From the NCBI GenBank assembly GCA_003255025.1, contig QANY01000156.1:955639-1019638 (forward strand): a stretch of 64,000 nt of DNA. Reading direction: 5' to 3'. Every line of letters starts with the position of its first letter. Position 1 is the first letter of the stretch. The notes under the pieces are model-generated. The model had not been told where the DNA came from. It did not search any database and saw nothing but the letters and a program-made list of their open reading frames with translations. Shown here piece by piece: positions 9,789-21,539 of the stretch. The translations under genes were made by a program, and so were the position numbers. The stretch comes from Datisca glomerata (lineage: Eukaryota; Streptophyta; Magnoliopsida; Cucurbitales; Datiscaceae).

Positions 9789-12700
9789 ATGGGTTGTTTT
9801 TCTTGTTTCGATTCGAGGGAGGACGAGAAGCTGAATCCCGATAAAGGAAGTGATGACGGAAAGCAGGTCCAGACAATTGTCCCATCTAACATTGCTAGAT
9901 TACCCTCTGGTTAGTTCTCTAGTTTATCCTCTTCTATTATTTATTGATCTTGGTTTTCTACGAAATTTCGCTATCATATTGCCTGATCTGATCTGGGTGT
10001 TACTAATTTATTTAATCTTATTGCGACCAACTTTACTTTGTTCTTGTCTTCTATGTATTCAATTTGTTTTGGCATCTCAGTTAGGCTATTGCTAATCGAT
10101 TTTGAGCTATCGTAAGTAGACCCCACTGGAATTAGATGAAGTTCACAAATAGTTTTATAGGTCAGATCTCGTAGTGAGTTTTATAGAGCTGATGGATTTG
10201 AGTGGTAATTAATGCCCAGTACTAAATCTTTCCGATTAATAAAATATTGAATGGGAATTGCTGATAATTCACTGAAGTTGATTATTGTGGCTTTACATTC
10301 ATGCCCAGTGGGGAAATATTCGTCTGTGTTGGAATCTTAAATGTGACGATGGAATTTATAGGAATGGATAAACTTAGATCAAGAAGCAATGGAGGGTCCA
10401 AAAGGGAGCCACAGGTTCCAAAGGATGGGCCTGGGGTCAATATCGCCGCTCAAATATTCACGTTTCGTGAACTAGCAACTGCAACAAAGAATTTCAGGCC
10501 AGAATCCTTCCTGGGGGAAGGAGGATTTGGACGTGTGTATAAAGGGTGGCTTGAGAGCACGGGTCAGGTAAACTTTTATATTGGTTGTGAATATCTATTG
10601 TGGAATTTTCAAAGTTAAAATCATAGGGATAAAATTTTCAGTCGTATCAGTTGTAGAGTTGTTGTGCTCTGGCCTTTGCTTCATCAATCAGCCTATCAAA
10701 TAGAAGGAAAAGAAAGTTGGCTATTGCCTTATTAATTGAATTAAAAGGGCAAAATGGTTTGTTCTCTCAACCAGTTACTATGATTTAAGCCGGTGAAGGC
10801 AATTACATGTGGATATAAAACATAAATTAACTGCCAAATTGGATCCGTGAAAATAATCTATGCACATCGCATGATGCAATGAGACCAAAAGATTTGTGAC
10901 CTTGTCTGTTATCTTGTTCTGCAAAATAATAAGGACATGTCACAGAGCTTAAAGCTGCTCTACATTGTATTAGCAACATAGTTTGTACCTGACACAAATA
11001 GTTACTTATATATCTTGTTGGACTCTGGCCAATTTATACAACTTTTATTATTAGGTTTTGTTTGTCTGTTTTTCCAATGTTTTAAGCTGTAAACTTATAA
11101 CATGAGTCATGACTCGATCCTCAATGGTGATGGATATGGTTGACTGTAAGTGACAGGGTATGAAGGAGAGCAGTAACTGAACTTGGCCAAGAGTCAGCTT
11201 TTGCAGTTAATTATCTACGTAACTCGTCATTTTTTTTTGGTTTCGGGGAGTGTTTGGATTCCTATAATCTACTCATTTGAACAAGTATGCTTTTTATGTA
11301 TGATTTTATTCAGACAATGCATGCACTGCTATCACTATTGAAAATGCATGGTGGGATCTTTAACACATTTAGTTTAATTAATTTTGAAAGGGAAACATGG
11401 AACTCCAAAACAAAAGAAGAATAAGAATAAGAAAATTGAGACATTGAAGTAATTTTGGCAGAAACTCAATTTCAATCATAATTGAAATAATGGAAAGTTT
11501 ATAGCTCAATGCCTTCAATCGACATTCCCAGACCGGTTGATTTACGACAGCATGTTATCATCGGGGAGAAAATCCAACTTGAATCCAACAGCTGATGTGG
11601 TTGAGTCCACTTTGGATAATAATGTTTGTTCCACGTCCTTTGCAGATTGTTGCTGTAAAACAGTTAGATAGAAATGGTCTTCAGGGTAACAGAGAGTTTC
11701 TAGTGGAGGTGCTAATGCTCAGCCTTCTACATCACCCAAATCTGGTGAATCTGATTGGTTACTGTGCTGATGGGGATCAGCGTCTTCTTGTTTATGAATT
11801 CATGCCATTGGGATCATTAGAAGACCACCTTCATGGTACCATTTTTTTTTTTGCAGCTTCTCTGTTTTCCAGAGTATAAAGAAACAGAGATGTTGAGTTT
11901 CATAGCTTCTAATCCATAGTAATTTTGGTCATCTTTATGCAGATCTTCCACCGGACAAGGAGCCACTAGATTGGAACACCAGAATGAAAATCGCCGCAGG
12001 GGCAGCAAGAGGACTGGAGTTCCTGCATGACAAAGCAAACCCTCCCGTAATTTATAGAGACTTCAAGTCGTCTAACATATTACTTGATGAAGGATTTCAT
12101 CCAAAGCTTTCCGATTTTGGACTTGCTAAGCTTGGTCCAACAGGAGACAAGTCACATGTTTCTACCCGGGTTATGGGAACGTATGGTTATTGTGCACCTG
12201 AGTACGCCATGACAGGCCAACTGACAGTAAAGTCTGATGTGTATAGTTTCGGTGTAGTCTTCTTGGAGCTGATTACTGGACGTAAAGCCATCGATAGTGA
12301 TCTACCCCATGGAGAACAGAATCTCGTCACCTGGGTAAGCCGTAAAACTTCTGGAGAACAAAAAATGAGATTTGGATCCAAAGTCTGTTTCTATAGATGG
12401 TTGATTTTTTTTATAGTAGAAAATAATAATTTACTCATTTTATTTGAAAATTTCTTGCTGAACTTGGTGCCTGGTAGACCATGGTCAATTCAAATATTTT
12501 GCTAGCTGTTAATCATAACATTAAAATGCTAGACCAGGGTCTAACAATTGGCAACTTAGCATTTTCTCCTGCAATCCAAATTTCGTTAAAAAGCGAAGGG
12601 TCCAAATATCATTTTTTTCCTTTCGTCCGTGGTCTATCCACGACGATTTCCCAAACTTCTGTTTTTTAGTTTTAGTATATCGTTATTTCAGTGTTTGATG

Positions 12701-13205
12701 ATTTCACTAGCTGTACTTTCCCGTGATACAGGCACGCCCGCTGTTCAATGATCGGAAAAAATTCTCAAAACTGGCCGATCAAAGCTTGCAGGGGCGGTAT
12801 CCTATGCGTGGTTTATACCAGGCTCTAGCCGTGGCATCTATGTGCATCCAAGAACAGGCTGCTTCTCGACCTCTAATTGGAGATGTGGTCACTGCACTGT
12901 CTTACCTGGCAAACCAAGCATACGATCCAAATACCGGTTACAGAGGCTCGGGTGATAAGGATGATAAAAGAATTAGAGATGAGAGAGGTGGAAGGATATT
13001 GAAGAACGAGGAAGGGGGAGGATCGGGTCGTAGATGGGATTTGGATGGGTCCGAGAAGGAGGATTCCCCTAGAGAGACGGCTAGGATTTTGAATAGGGAC
13101 TTAGATAGAGAACGAGCTGTTGCTGAGGCCAAAATGTGGGGAGAGAATTTGAGAGAACAAAGAAGACAAAGTGCACAAGGCAGTTTTGATGGTTCTAATG
13201 GGTAG
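9789..13205 (+). CDS. PBS1: PBS1, receptor-like cytoplasmic kinase (RLCK subfamily VII)
   Basis: Five exons by GT-AG reading: 9789-9909, 10362-10567, 11646-11835, 11943-12334 and 12732-13205, together 460 codons. N-terminal MGCFSCF carries Gly2 for myristoylation and Cys3/Cys6 for S-acylation, placing the kinase on the plasma membrane. Kinase landmarks: glycine loop GEGGFG at 92-97, VAVK lysine 114, YRD aspartate 212, DFG at 230-232, GTYGYCAPE at 251-259. The activation segment holds GDKSHVS (240-246), the site cut after Lys by the bacterial protease AvrPphB in Arabidopsis PBS1. The charged tail [16 protein letters not shown] is near-identical to PBS1 and separates it from other PBL kinases. 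Oddities: Trp103 in YKGW where RLCK-VII members normally have Arg, and SDLPH (291-295) where Arabidopsis has SEMPH. PBS1 works in immune signalling and is the kinase guarded by RPS5. Intron 2 (1.08 kb) is the longest. Confidence 0.96.
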
Positions 13206-14323
13206 AAGTGAAGCTGTGTACAAAAAAAAAATTATGAAACGACCATCTTCTGAAGTTTCTATTTGCTTAGCCTACTTATAGCTTATATCATCAGTGAAGA
13301 TAGAGACATATGGAGGATTCATCTTCAGAAGGTAACTGAATTCATACATGTTTTTGTTTTCTCAATTTTCCCTTAACCATAAGAACAAAAAAAAAAACAT
13401 AATATTATTGGAGTGTACATTATGTACTAGGAGAGTGAGAGTAGAGGGAAAAAAAACTACCAAAAATTTTGAGAGACTTCCTCTGGATCTTGTACGTATA
13501 ATATTACGAAAGCAGTACAAACTGTCTGTAGTCTTCTTCTGCAGCAAATAAATAACTAATTTCCTGTTACTTGTGGATTTAAGTAAGTATGGTGATCTAC
13601 TCTAAACTTCTGAAATCTAGTATATGTTAATCGTGAACTTTAAATTTCATCTGGTTTGCTGCTGCTCAAGTTATCAAGCCATGCTAGAATTATTTGTATG
13701 TATCAAGTGTTGATATTTAATCATAGTAGCAAGAAAACAAGTCTGTTTCAAATGGTATGTGTTTTGTACTCTCCTAAATTCATGTATTATTCCGATCACT
13801 TTCTGCTGGGGTCCAACAGGGGTTGATATGTTCAGTTGATCTAGATTGTTGACTCAGATTTTAACTATCCAAATCAGCTGAACACAGACTGAAAATAAAG
13901 TTGCAATGTGATTTTTTTTTCCTTTTTTCTTTTTAATATGGATTTGGGTTGTTGAGATCCCAATGACCCAGGTTGGTCGAATAGGAGCTTCTCATGTTCG
14001 TAAGAAGATGAGAGGATCTTGATCCTGAGTTATATATTAGGTAAGTCATAATGTTAAAGGCAGGATGATTCAACTGACAACCTCAAAAGCTACAAATAAG
14101 AAAGAAAAAGAAACAACCTCAAGAGAAAATACATCTTGTGAACCATCCAATTAGTTAAGGACAATTGATAAATAAAAATTCATACTTTTCCATAGTTTGT
14201 ATATAGGAAATTGGATGACATCAAGAGGAAATACAACACAGCACTTGCTGAACACCAAAATAGAAGAGAGCTGACACAAACTAGGTAGCATATATTATTA
14301 AGTAGCACGTAACAGTGAATCAA
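13206..14323. other. Tail-to-tail spacer between PBS1 and SWEET
   Basis: This holds the two 3' UTRs and AT-rich spacer. AATAAA at 13547-13552, about 340 bases after the PBS1 stop codon, is a plausible polyadenylation signal. Short ORFs here lack domains and overlap on both strands, so I reject them as genes. Confidence 0.5.
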
Positions 14324-16985
14324 TCAGACAGCAGATACAAAGGGGTGGAGTGGGATGTTATGGTAACCAGAAGTTTCCATGTTTTTCTCATGCTGCTCTG
14401 TTTTTTCAAACTCCTTCACATCTATATTCACATCATCTGCTTGGGTCTTGGTGTATATTTCAGAGGTGATTATTAAGTTGCTCAATATTACAGTGTCTTT
14501 GATTCGTTCTTCTGGTAACTTCTCCTCTATTACTGTTACAACAACACGTTTCGTTTTGGCATTCCTGTAAACTGCATACAGCACCATCTGAACTAGTCCT
14601 AAGACGAACCCCAAAACGTTGGGCAGCTTCACATTTAGGAGGAAAAGAAACAGAGAATCAATAAACCCAGAAGAAAGATGAGAGTTTTTGGGAAATTGGG
14701 TAAATTAGAATCACTTACAGCAACACAAAGGTCCTTTAGGAAGAGACCATAAGCAAACCACACGATGGCACTCAATGTTAGAAAGAATGATAATCCAAAT
14801 GGCATGAACTCTACACTTCTTGTCCGAATTACCTGTGCCTGCCGTTGGCAGAAAAAGGGACCCAAAAAAAATTTATACTTGCATGATATTATTATAAGTT
14901 TTATCTCTCTTTTCTTGTACCTTTTTCCCCTCTGTTTTTTAAAGCAAAAATCATTTTTCAACAGCAAAAAGCTTATTTGCTATGTATGATTTTCAAAAGT
15001 TTTGGAGGTGTTTTCGAAAAAATCATTTCCTTGTTTGCAGAAATTATTTATAGCAATTGTTCACGATAATTTTTTTATGTTACTTAAAAAGTATTCGATA
15101 TCACAACATACGAAACAAAAAAAAAGTTTTTTTTTGTTTTACTTGAGAAAACAATTTTTATTCTATGAAAACTACAAAATTATTTTCTGGAAAACAATAT
15201 TACATAAAATGGGAAAAGGGAGGAATTTGGGTGACTCAGAACTTAATTTCTAGAGTAAAGGAGAGTGAGTAGGGAGACTAACCAAGATGCTGAGAGGAGC
15301 AGCAAAAACAATGACAGAAAAGGTAACACAGATCCATCCAAGAACTTGTACACGAAGGTTCTCTTTTATCATGAATTGTGTGACTATGAAGATGGATATA
15401 TACAATCCCATATTCATTAGGGAAAATAGTTTGACTGTTAAATTCTGCAGTCCAAATATTATTCAATAATACCCGGTTAGAAAAATAATGTAACATTCAA
15501 TTTGAATCTCAAAGTCTCAGTTTAGTCAATTTGACCCTCCATGTTTTAAAAATTGTGGTATATGATAATTCCGTTCAAATCACATTTTACAACAATCGTC
15601 ATCGTTTTAGCTTAAAGTTTAATATGTTTGAACAAAATGACACAACGTCATTTCAAGCATCTACTTTATAATTTATATTTCTCATGACAATAAAACTTGA
15701 TTCGGACAGAAGAGTCAGTAAAGTTATATATATTTTGAAACTATGGAGCCAAAATCGACTGAAATGAAACTTTAGAGAACTAAAATGATGAATTTACCCA
15801 AAAATTAAAATGATCAGCACAAAGCATAATTTCATAAACTGACAACATTTAAAAAGAAAAGAAAAAATAAAGATACCCTGGCATCCCTGGAGGCATAACA
15901 GACGTAAACGACGATGTAGATTGTCTCAATGACACATCCAAAGGAGTTGATGGTAATGAGAAGCAAAACATTCTTTTTGAGCAATGCGTAGTAAAACCAA
16001 AGCATAGCACTGAACAAAGCTACCAAATAAGGCAGAGAGTGAAATCCTTCTGTCGATTTCTTCTTGCATATTCGATAAAATGTAGGCCTGCAGTTCACCA
16101 AATCAAATACAACATTAGTGTTGTACCTCTAATCAGATATATATATATATATATATATATCAAATTCACTAAGTGGCCGTGTAGGCGTGGTTGATCAGAA
16201 ATAAGTACTTACGCAGGAGCGAAGTATACCAAGACCGAAATAATATTACCTGTGACATCATCAAATGAACAAAAAATTAATTGATTTTGTAGATGGAGAT
16301 CAAACTAGATACTCATTCATAAAGAAAATTAACTCCAATTTAAGATGAATGGACAACATACACTAATTATGTCTGTTTTTTTACGTATTTTGAAAAAAAA
16401 AATACAATGAGTATATATATCTATCTTTGTATTTATGCATGTATGTGGTTTATAGGTACCATTGATGCGGAAGAATCTCTCCTCATGAAATTGGATGATT
16501 GGCATTGTTGCATCTAACTTATAACTAAGCATTTACAACTAAAGAAGATGAATAGGAAGATAGATGAGGTTGATGATGGAGGAGGAGATATACATGACAA
16601 AAATCATATTATGGTATTATAAAACTAAATTGACGTTACTAAAGACAAAAAAAAGGTAAGAAAAGGAAAAAAGAAGGAATATTTTTAATAACAGGACTGT
16701 ATATGGGGTTTGAACCTCTGAATTTGAGATTGATAAATTCTTATATAACTATTTGACATGTAAGGTCTGATCATCATGAAATTTATTAAATTCATCATAT
16801 CATCTCTCTAGTAATTTTGCATGATGCTTTAATAATTGAAATCAAATTTGTTCTCAATCTATAACATACAATCAAATAATACAAAGTTTAGAAAGTGTAA
16901 GTAAATAATGGATGATCAAATGCTTGTATTTACCGAGGATGCCAAAAGTAAAGGTTAAAGGATGGTCACTACTTGATATTGCCAT
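14324..16985 (-). CDS. SWEET15: SWEET sugar transporter, probable SWEET15 (clade III)
   Basis: Six exons on the minus strand: 16985-16934, 16249-16213 (37 bp), 16087-15877, 15444-15283 (162 bp), 14838-14719 (120 bp) and 14626-14324, giving 294 codons. The 37/162/120-bp exon sizes are the classic SWEET pattern. SWEETs are seven-helix bidirectional sugar uniporters made of two three-helix MtN3 repeats. Repeat 1 spans about residues 10-97 ([19 protein letters not shown], then [20 protein letters not shown]) and repeat 2 about 105-191 ([20 protein letters not shown], then [15 protein letters not shown]). The conserved helix prolines are present. The cytosolic tail (about 215-294) is variable and acidic. 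Clade III members mainly export sucrose, and Arabidopsis SWEET15 (SAG29) acts in senescence and seed filling. Assignment to SWEET15 rests on the tail length and the PBS1 neighbour. Intron 2 carries (AT)12 and intron 3 a foldback element. The 5' leader carries (AG)28. Confidence 0.94.
15500..15800. mobile_element. Foldback MITE inside SWEET intron 3
   Basis: The left part (about 15505-15553, CAAAGTCTCAGTTTAGTC then TTTGACCCTCCATGTTTT) matches the reverse complement of the right part (about 15724-15790, which reads TTTCATTTCAGTCGATTTTG on the complement). Imperfect inverted arms of roughly 45 bases flank an AT-rich centre, and the element fills most of the 432-bp intron. No coding capacity and no target duplication that I can fix. 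Confidence 0.55.
16137..16160. repeat. (AT)12 microsatellite in SWEET intron 2
   Basis: Twelve uninterrupted AT dinucleotides lie in the intron between exons 2 and 3. Confidence 0.95.
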
Positions 16986-17077
16986 TCCTCTTTCTTTCTC
17001 TCTATCTTAAACAGCTTATATATATGAAATAAAATTAAGAAGCAGAAGCAGAAGAAAAAGGCAGAGCTATTTTCCTC

Positions 17078-17084
<7 letters not shown>

Positions 17085-17140
<56 letters not shown>
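17085..17140. repeat. (CT)28 microsatellite upstream of the SWEET start codon
   Basis: About 28 uninterrupted CT repeats, reading (AG)28 on the gene's strand, 100-155 bases upstream of the SWEET ATG. GA/CT tracts are common in plant leaders and bind BBR/BPC proteins. This one is unusually long and pure. Confidence 0.95.
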
Positions 17141-17141
<1 letters not shown>

Positions 17142-17264
17142 GCTTTCTGGTTAAGTACTAGTAATGTCTTCCTTCAGTTCATGGGGAGAAGAAAGAGGGG
17201 AAGGAGAGTGGAAAGTGGGTGTAATAAGGTTAAGTGAAGGTGATTAACAGAGATGCATATATGC

Positions 17265-17273
17265 ATATATATA
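17265..17273 (-). promoter_or_regulatory. Candidate SWEET TATA box
   Basis: CTATATATATGCAT on the minus strand, about 280 bases upstream of the ATG and upstream of the AG tract, is a plausible TATA box. It would place the AG tract in the 5' UTR. Confidence 0.4.
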
Positions 17274-17845
17274 GGGAATGTACCCAAGTGGCCAAAATGA
17301 AAAAAAAATGAAAAAGAGAAAAAAGAAAAAGTGTAAGAATTTAATACATTAAGGTTGCATGAGTACCGGTGGTGTATTAGTAGGTAGCTTACCATAATAT
17401 CGTTCCCACTTTCTAACTTTTGTCACTCCCCACACACACCCTCAGCCTTAATTAAATCATCTAAAGTGATTTACCTTTCATTTAGACTAGACTGTTATGG
17501 TCTGAACTAACCATTTAGATCAATTTTGAATAAAAATTATAAAAATAATATTATTATTATTTTTCAAGCAAATTTAAATTATTAAAATTTGAACCAATAT
17601 GGCAGGTTGGATAAAATAGTCTTAATATTATTTTTATTTTTTTAAATGAGGCAACCTGGTTACCCGTCACCCGCAACACCCTTCCATTTAATTGCATGCC
17701 ATTCATCAATCTCTACGCTAACTTTTTACCAAAATTTATAATTGAGATATAAAATTATTAAAAATTCTTATTTTCGAGTTTTTTGGCATGTCTTTTCAAG
17801 AGATGATATATAGCTAATCCATTTAATTTTTCTTGAGATATTATT

Positions 17846-18069
17846 TATAGAGTTATAAGGGAGAAGAAGAATTCTCATATGGAATAGAGAGTAAGGAGGA
17901 ATCTTCAAGAAGAAAGAATGAGTCTTGATGTTATTCATTCATCATAATAATTACAACAATGTTCAAGTATTTATATAAACTTGATCGAGTATCAATTTAA
18001 CAGATATAGTTATGACATAAAACTTAGCTTAGGTAAACAAAGTCTCAAACTTAATAGCATCCTCTAACA
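17846..18069 (-). repeat. 3' LTR of the copia element
   Basis: Direct repeat of 21540-21761, with diverged outer ends. In element orientation it begins TGTTAGAGGATG straight after the polypurine tract. The outer end does not show a clean CA terminus. Confidence 0.8.
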
Positions 18070-19620
18070 TTCCCCTCAAACTGGTGTTGGATATGGAAAG
18101 CAACAGTTTGGACCTTAATGAGATGAACTCAGGTGAAGATAGAGTCTTTGTAAACTAATTTGTAACTTGATCTTGAGTGCATATGTAACTCACAACCAAA
18201 TCCTTCTCGATGACCTTCTCTCTAACATAGTGAAAGTTTATTTCAATATATTTTGTCCTGGCATGAAATAGAGTATTAAAAGTTAGGGAGATAGCAGAGA
18301 CATTGTCACACCAGAGATGAGGTGGTGAAGATAGAGGAATGTGCAAATCCTGCCATAATTGTCTAATTCAGGATAATTCTCCTGTTGTATTGGCAAGAGA
18401 TCTATAGTTTACCTCAATAGTGGACCTAGAGACTATAGACTGTTTCTCAGCAGACCAAGCGATAGGATTGAGTCCTGATAGAATGACAAAACTTAAAGTT
18501 GATCTCATGTCCTTAGTGTCTCCAGCCCAGTTAGAGTCACTAAAGACATTGAGGTGTAAGGAGCCCTTCTAGAAGTGAATACCGTAGTCTGATGTACCTT
18601 TAAGATATCTTAGAATTCTTTTCACAGCAGATAGATGAGGAATTTGGATAATGCATGAACTAACATACTTTGTTGATAGCAAAAGTAATATCAGGTCTAG
18701 TGAACGTTAGGTACTTTAAACCTCCGATAAATGTCTTGTACTGAGTTGTATCAGGTAAAAGGGTAGCTCTAGTGCCATAAAAGTCTATTTTTGGAGATAA
18801 GGGTGTCTTACAAGGCTTGCATGAGTGAGCTAGCCTTATCGAGTAAGTCCAGGTTGTAATTATGCTGGTGAACAAATATCCCAGAACTGGATTATGTTGA
18901 ATCTGGAGCCCAAGAAAGTATTTAATAGCTCCTAGATTTATCATCTCAAACTCAGGTTTGAGTTGATTTATAAGTGTGTTGATATATGTGGCATCATGTC
19001 CCTTTTATAATAATGTCATCTACATATTGAAGCAAATATGCAATGATAAAACATATGTACACAAACAAAAAGGAGTCAGTAGTTGAGGTAGAGAAACGTA
19101 CCAATAGTACTAGGTAGGTTGTGATCCTTTCAAACTAGGCCCTAGGTGCCTGTTTAAGGCTATATAAGGACTTGTGGAGCTTGCATACGAAATCAAGATG
19201 AGAAGAATAAATAAAACCCTATGGTTGTGCCATGAACACTTCCTCTTGGGGAATATCACGCAAAAAAGCATTCTTTACACCAAGCTGATGTAAAGATTAG
19301 GAATTTTGAGCTCCAAAGGATATCAATAGTCTCACAATAGTTGATTTCACTACAAGACTGGAGTTTTCTTCATAATCAAGTCCAAGTTATTGGCGAGCCT
19401 TTAGCTATCGATCTAGCTTGCATCTTGCTATAGTGCCATCTGGATTATATTTTAGTTTGTATATCCACTTGTAGCCTACCAACTTCTTATCATGATGGAG
19501 ATGTATAGGAGACCAGGTACCTTATTTTTTTAAAAAACATTGAACTCATCAGCCATTGCTTGCCTCCAATGAGCAGACTTAGCAGCAATTAGTTCTCGTT
19601 CCTCTAATGATGTGTTAACA
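18070..19620 (-). pseudogene. Copia reverse transcriptase and RNase H remnant
   Basis: Reading leftwards on the minus strand, fragments match the copia RT order: AAKSAHWRQAMADEF near 19570, a DYEEN-like stretch near 19380, LQYVDDII with the catalytic YVDD at 19015-19026, MINLGAIKYFLGLQI at 18944, then RNase H pieces YLKGTSDYGI near 18600 and LWCDNVSAISLTFN near 18320 with HARTKYIEI after it. Several stop codons and frameshifts interrupt it, so it is not functional. Confidence 0.85.
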
Positions 19621-19927
19621 TATTAAGAAGAATCTAAATAGGTCTTTCTTTTAGCAATTCTAGATTTAGACCTTATTTGCATAGGCTGTTCACTATGTGA
19701 GTTGTGTAAAGTAGTGACATCAATATATAACAACAGATAATGAACTATTATACCCATTAGAATATGGTCTAGGCAGTTGAGAGGAACTTGGAAAAGGTAA
19801 GTCTCTACTTAAAGAGGAAATAGAAATATAAGAATGAGTAGTGGCACTGATAGTAGGCTGAGATGCATTAGATGCAGAAGAGCTAAAGTTAGATTTATCC
19901 GAACTAGACATCATTAAGGATACGTAT

Positions 19928-20281
19928 GGGTGTTCAAAAGTACCCCGAACCGACCGAACCAAACTGAAAATGATCAGTTCAGTTAGTTCTTTAGGTCTCT
20001 GCGACTCGGTTCGGTTCGGTAGAGCTACCAAACCAAATCTTCGATTCAGTTAAGAAAATGTTCACATTTTGAACCGAACTGAACCAAAATAAAATTTTAA
20101 ATTTATATTATTTTTTTCAAGATGATCATTTAAAAATTATTAAAATTTTTATTTTTTAATTAATAATACGAAACTGAAGAACCAAACCAAATCAAAACTC
20201 ACAGTTCGGTTCAGTTCGGTTATTTTGACATGAACAGTCAGTTTGGTTCACTTTTATTGTCGAACCAAACCGTGAACACCC
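19928..20281. mobile_element. Non-autonomous TIR element nested in the copia relic
   Basis: A 354-bp segment bounded by GGGTGTTCA at 19928 and its complement TGAACACCC ending at 20281. It contains several GAACCGAACC/GGTTCGGTTCGG words in both orientations. Copia coding sequence continues on either side, so it inserted after the copia element. The flanks do not give an unambiguous target duplication. Confidence 0.6.
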
Positions 20282-20289
20282 TTATGGAT

Positions 20290-21539
20290 AAGAGAGAAAT
20301 ATAAGTAGAAGATATGGATTCTGATTTTTCATTGTTGTCAGATTTTGTTACTGATTTTTGTGTCAAATGAAAAGTATCTTCATCAAATAAGACATGCCTA
20401 GTTGTATGCAAGGAGTTGAGTTTTCTGAATTTGGGGTTGTCCATTACATACAATCATTGTGTCCTCTCCATTATATTTCTCAGATAGTGATAAATTTGGT
20501 AGTTCTAAGGTCAAGTGGGCATTACAACATGTGTATGATAACCAAGAGGTTGAGTTTTCTAAAAACGTTGTGAAAGTGGTTGCCATAGCAGCAAGCTTTG
20601 CAGGTGGATGTCTCCATTGGAAAGCATAGTCCATTCTATGTAAAAGGTCTATAGTTGTGTGGCCAAGCCTATTACAGATTTGACATAAAGGTCTTTGAGC
20701 CACTATTAGTGTTTTGTGCAATAAGTTAAGCAGAAAGTGGGTTGTTTTGGCCTGAGTAAGGGTTGCCTTGGCCTGAGTAAGAGTTGCATCTTCCTCTTTT
20801 AAAGTTTCTTGCAAGATTCTAGTTTCCACCTCTTCTATTTTGATTAAAGAACTTGTTTCCATGACCTTTGTTTGCATTACACCTCTAAAATGATTTGCCA
20901 TCATGACCATGGTTTGCATTTGTAGGTCTTGCTTCTTATTCAGACCTGATATTGGATTTTTTCCTCAACTCTGATGTGTACATGCATCTCTTCAAGATAA
21001 AGGACTTCAGATCTTGTCCTTATGGATGTCTTAAAAGCTGCATATTCAGATTATAGGCCATTGAGAGTGTATTGGAGAATGTCTTCATTTTTAATCTGAA
21101 CTAATATTGCATCAAGCTTATCTCGAGCTTCTTTAATTCTATGAATATATGCATCCACTGATTCACTACCTTTCTTACTAAAAGATTTTAATTTAGAATT
21201 TATTTATAATATGTTTGATCTTGTTCAGGATGAATATCTCATCTCAAGAGACCGCCAGACTTCATGTGAGGTTTTACATCCTATAACATAGGGGATTGCT
21301 ATTTGGGAGAAGGTTTTATTGATCAAGGTCAACAATGTTTGATCATTTGATGTCCAAGATTGGTATTTGGGATCAATCTTGCCTGTAATTTCACATTTTC
21401 CAGAGACTAGAGACTTGAGAGGACAACTGAGTGATCCATCTACATACTCAAATAGAGAGTGAGCTTTTACGATTGTTGTAACTTGATATTTCCATAAGAC
21501 AAAGTTATTGGAATTCAATTTGATAGAAATGAGATTGCA
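20290..21539 (-). pseudogene. Copia gag and integrase-tail remnant
   Basis: The gag N-terminus reads LNSNNFVLWKYQVTTIVKAH just inside the 5' LTR (21480-21530). Downstream are a zinc-knuckle-like CQICNRLGH (near 20680) and then, abruptly, the integrase C-terminal motif LHTTRHVLFDEDTFH near 20390. The integrase zinc finger and catalytic core that should lie between are absent, indicating a deletion of roughly 1 kb. Confidence 0.75.

Noticed and set aside
15278..15496. 72-aa minus-strand ORF in the SWEET gene
   Set aside because: Wrong frame across SWEET exon 4; the exon frame with splice sites gives the SWEET helix instead.
16680..16730. B-box-like GGTTCAAACCCC on the minus strand, possible SINE or tRNA
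   Set aside because: No convincing A box, clover-leaf fold or poly(A) tail nearby.
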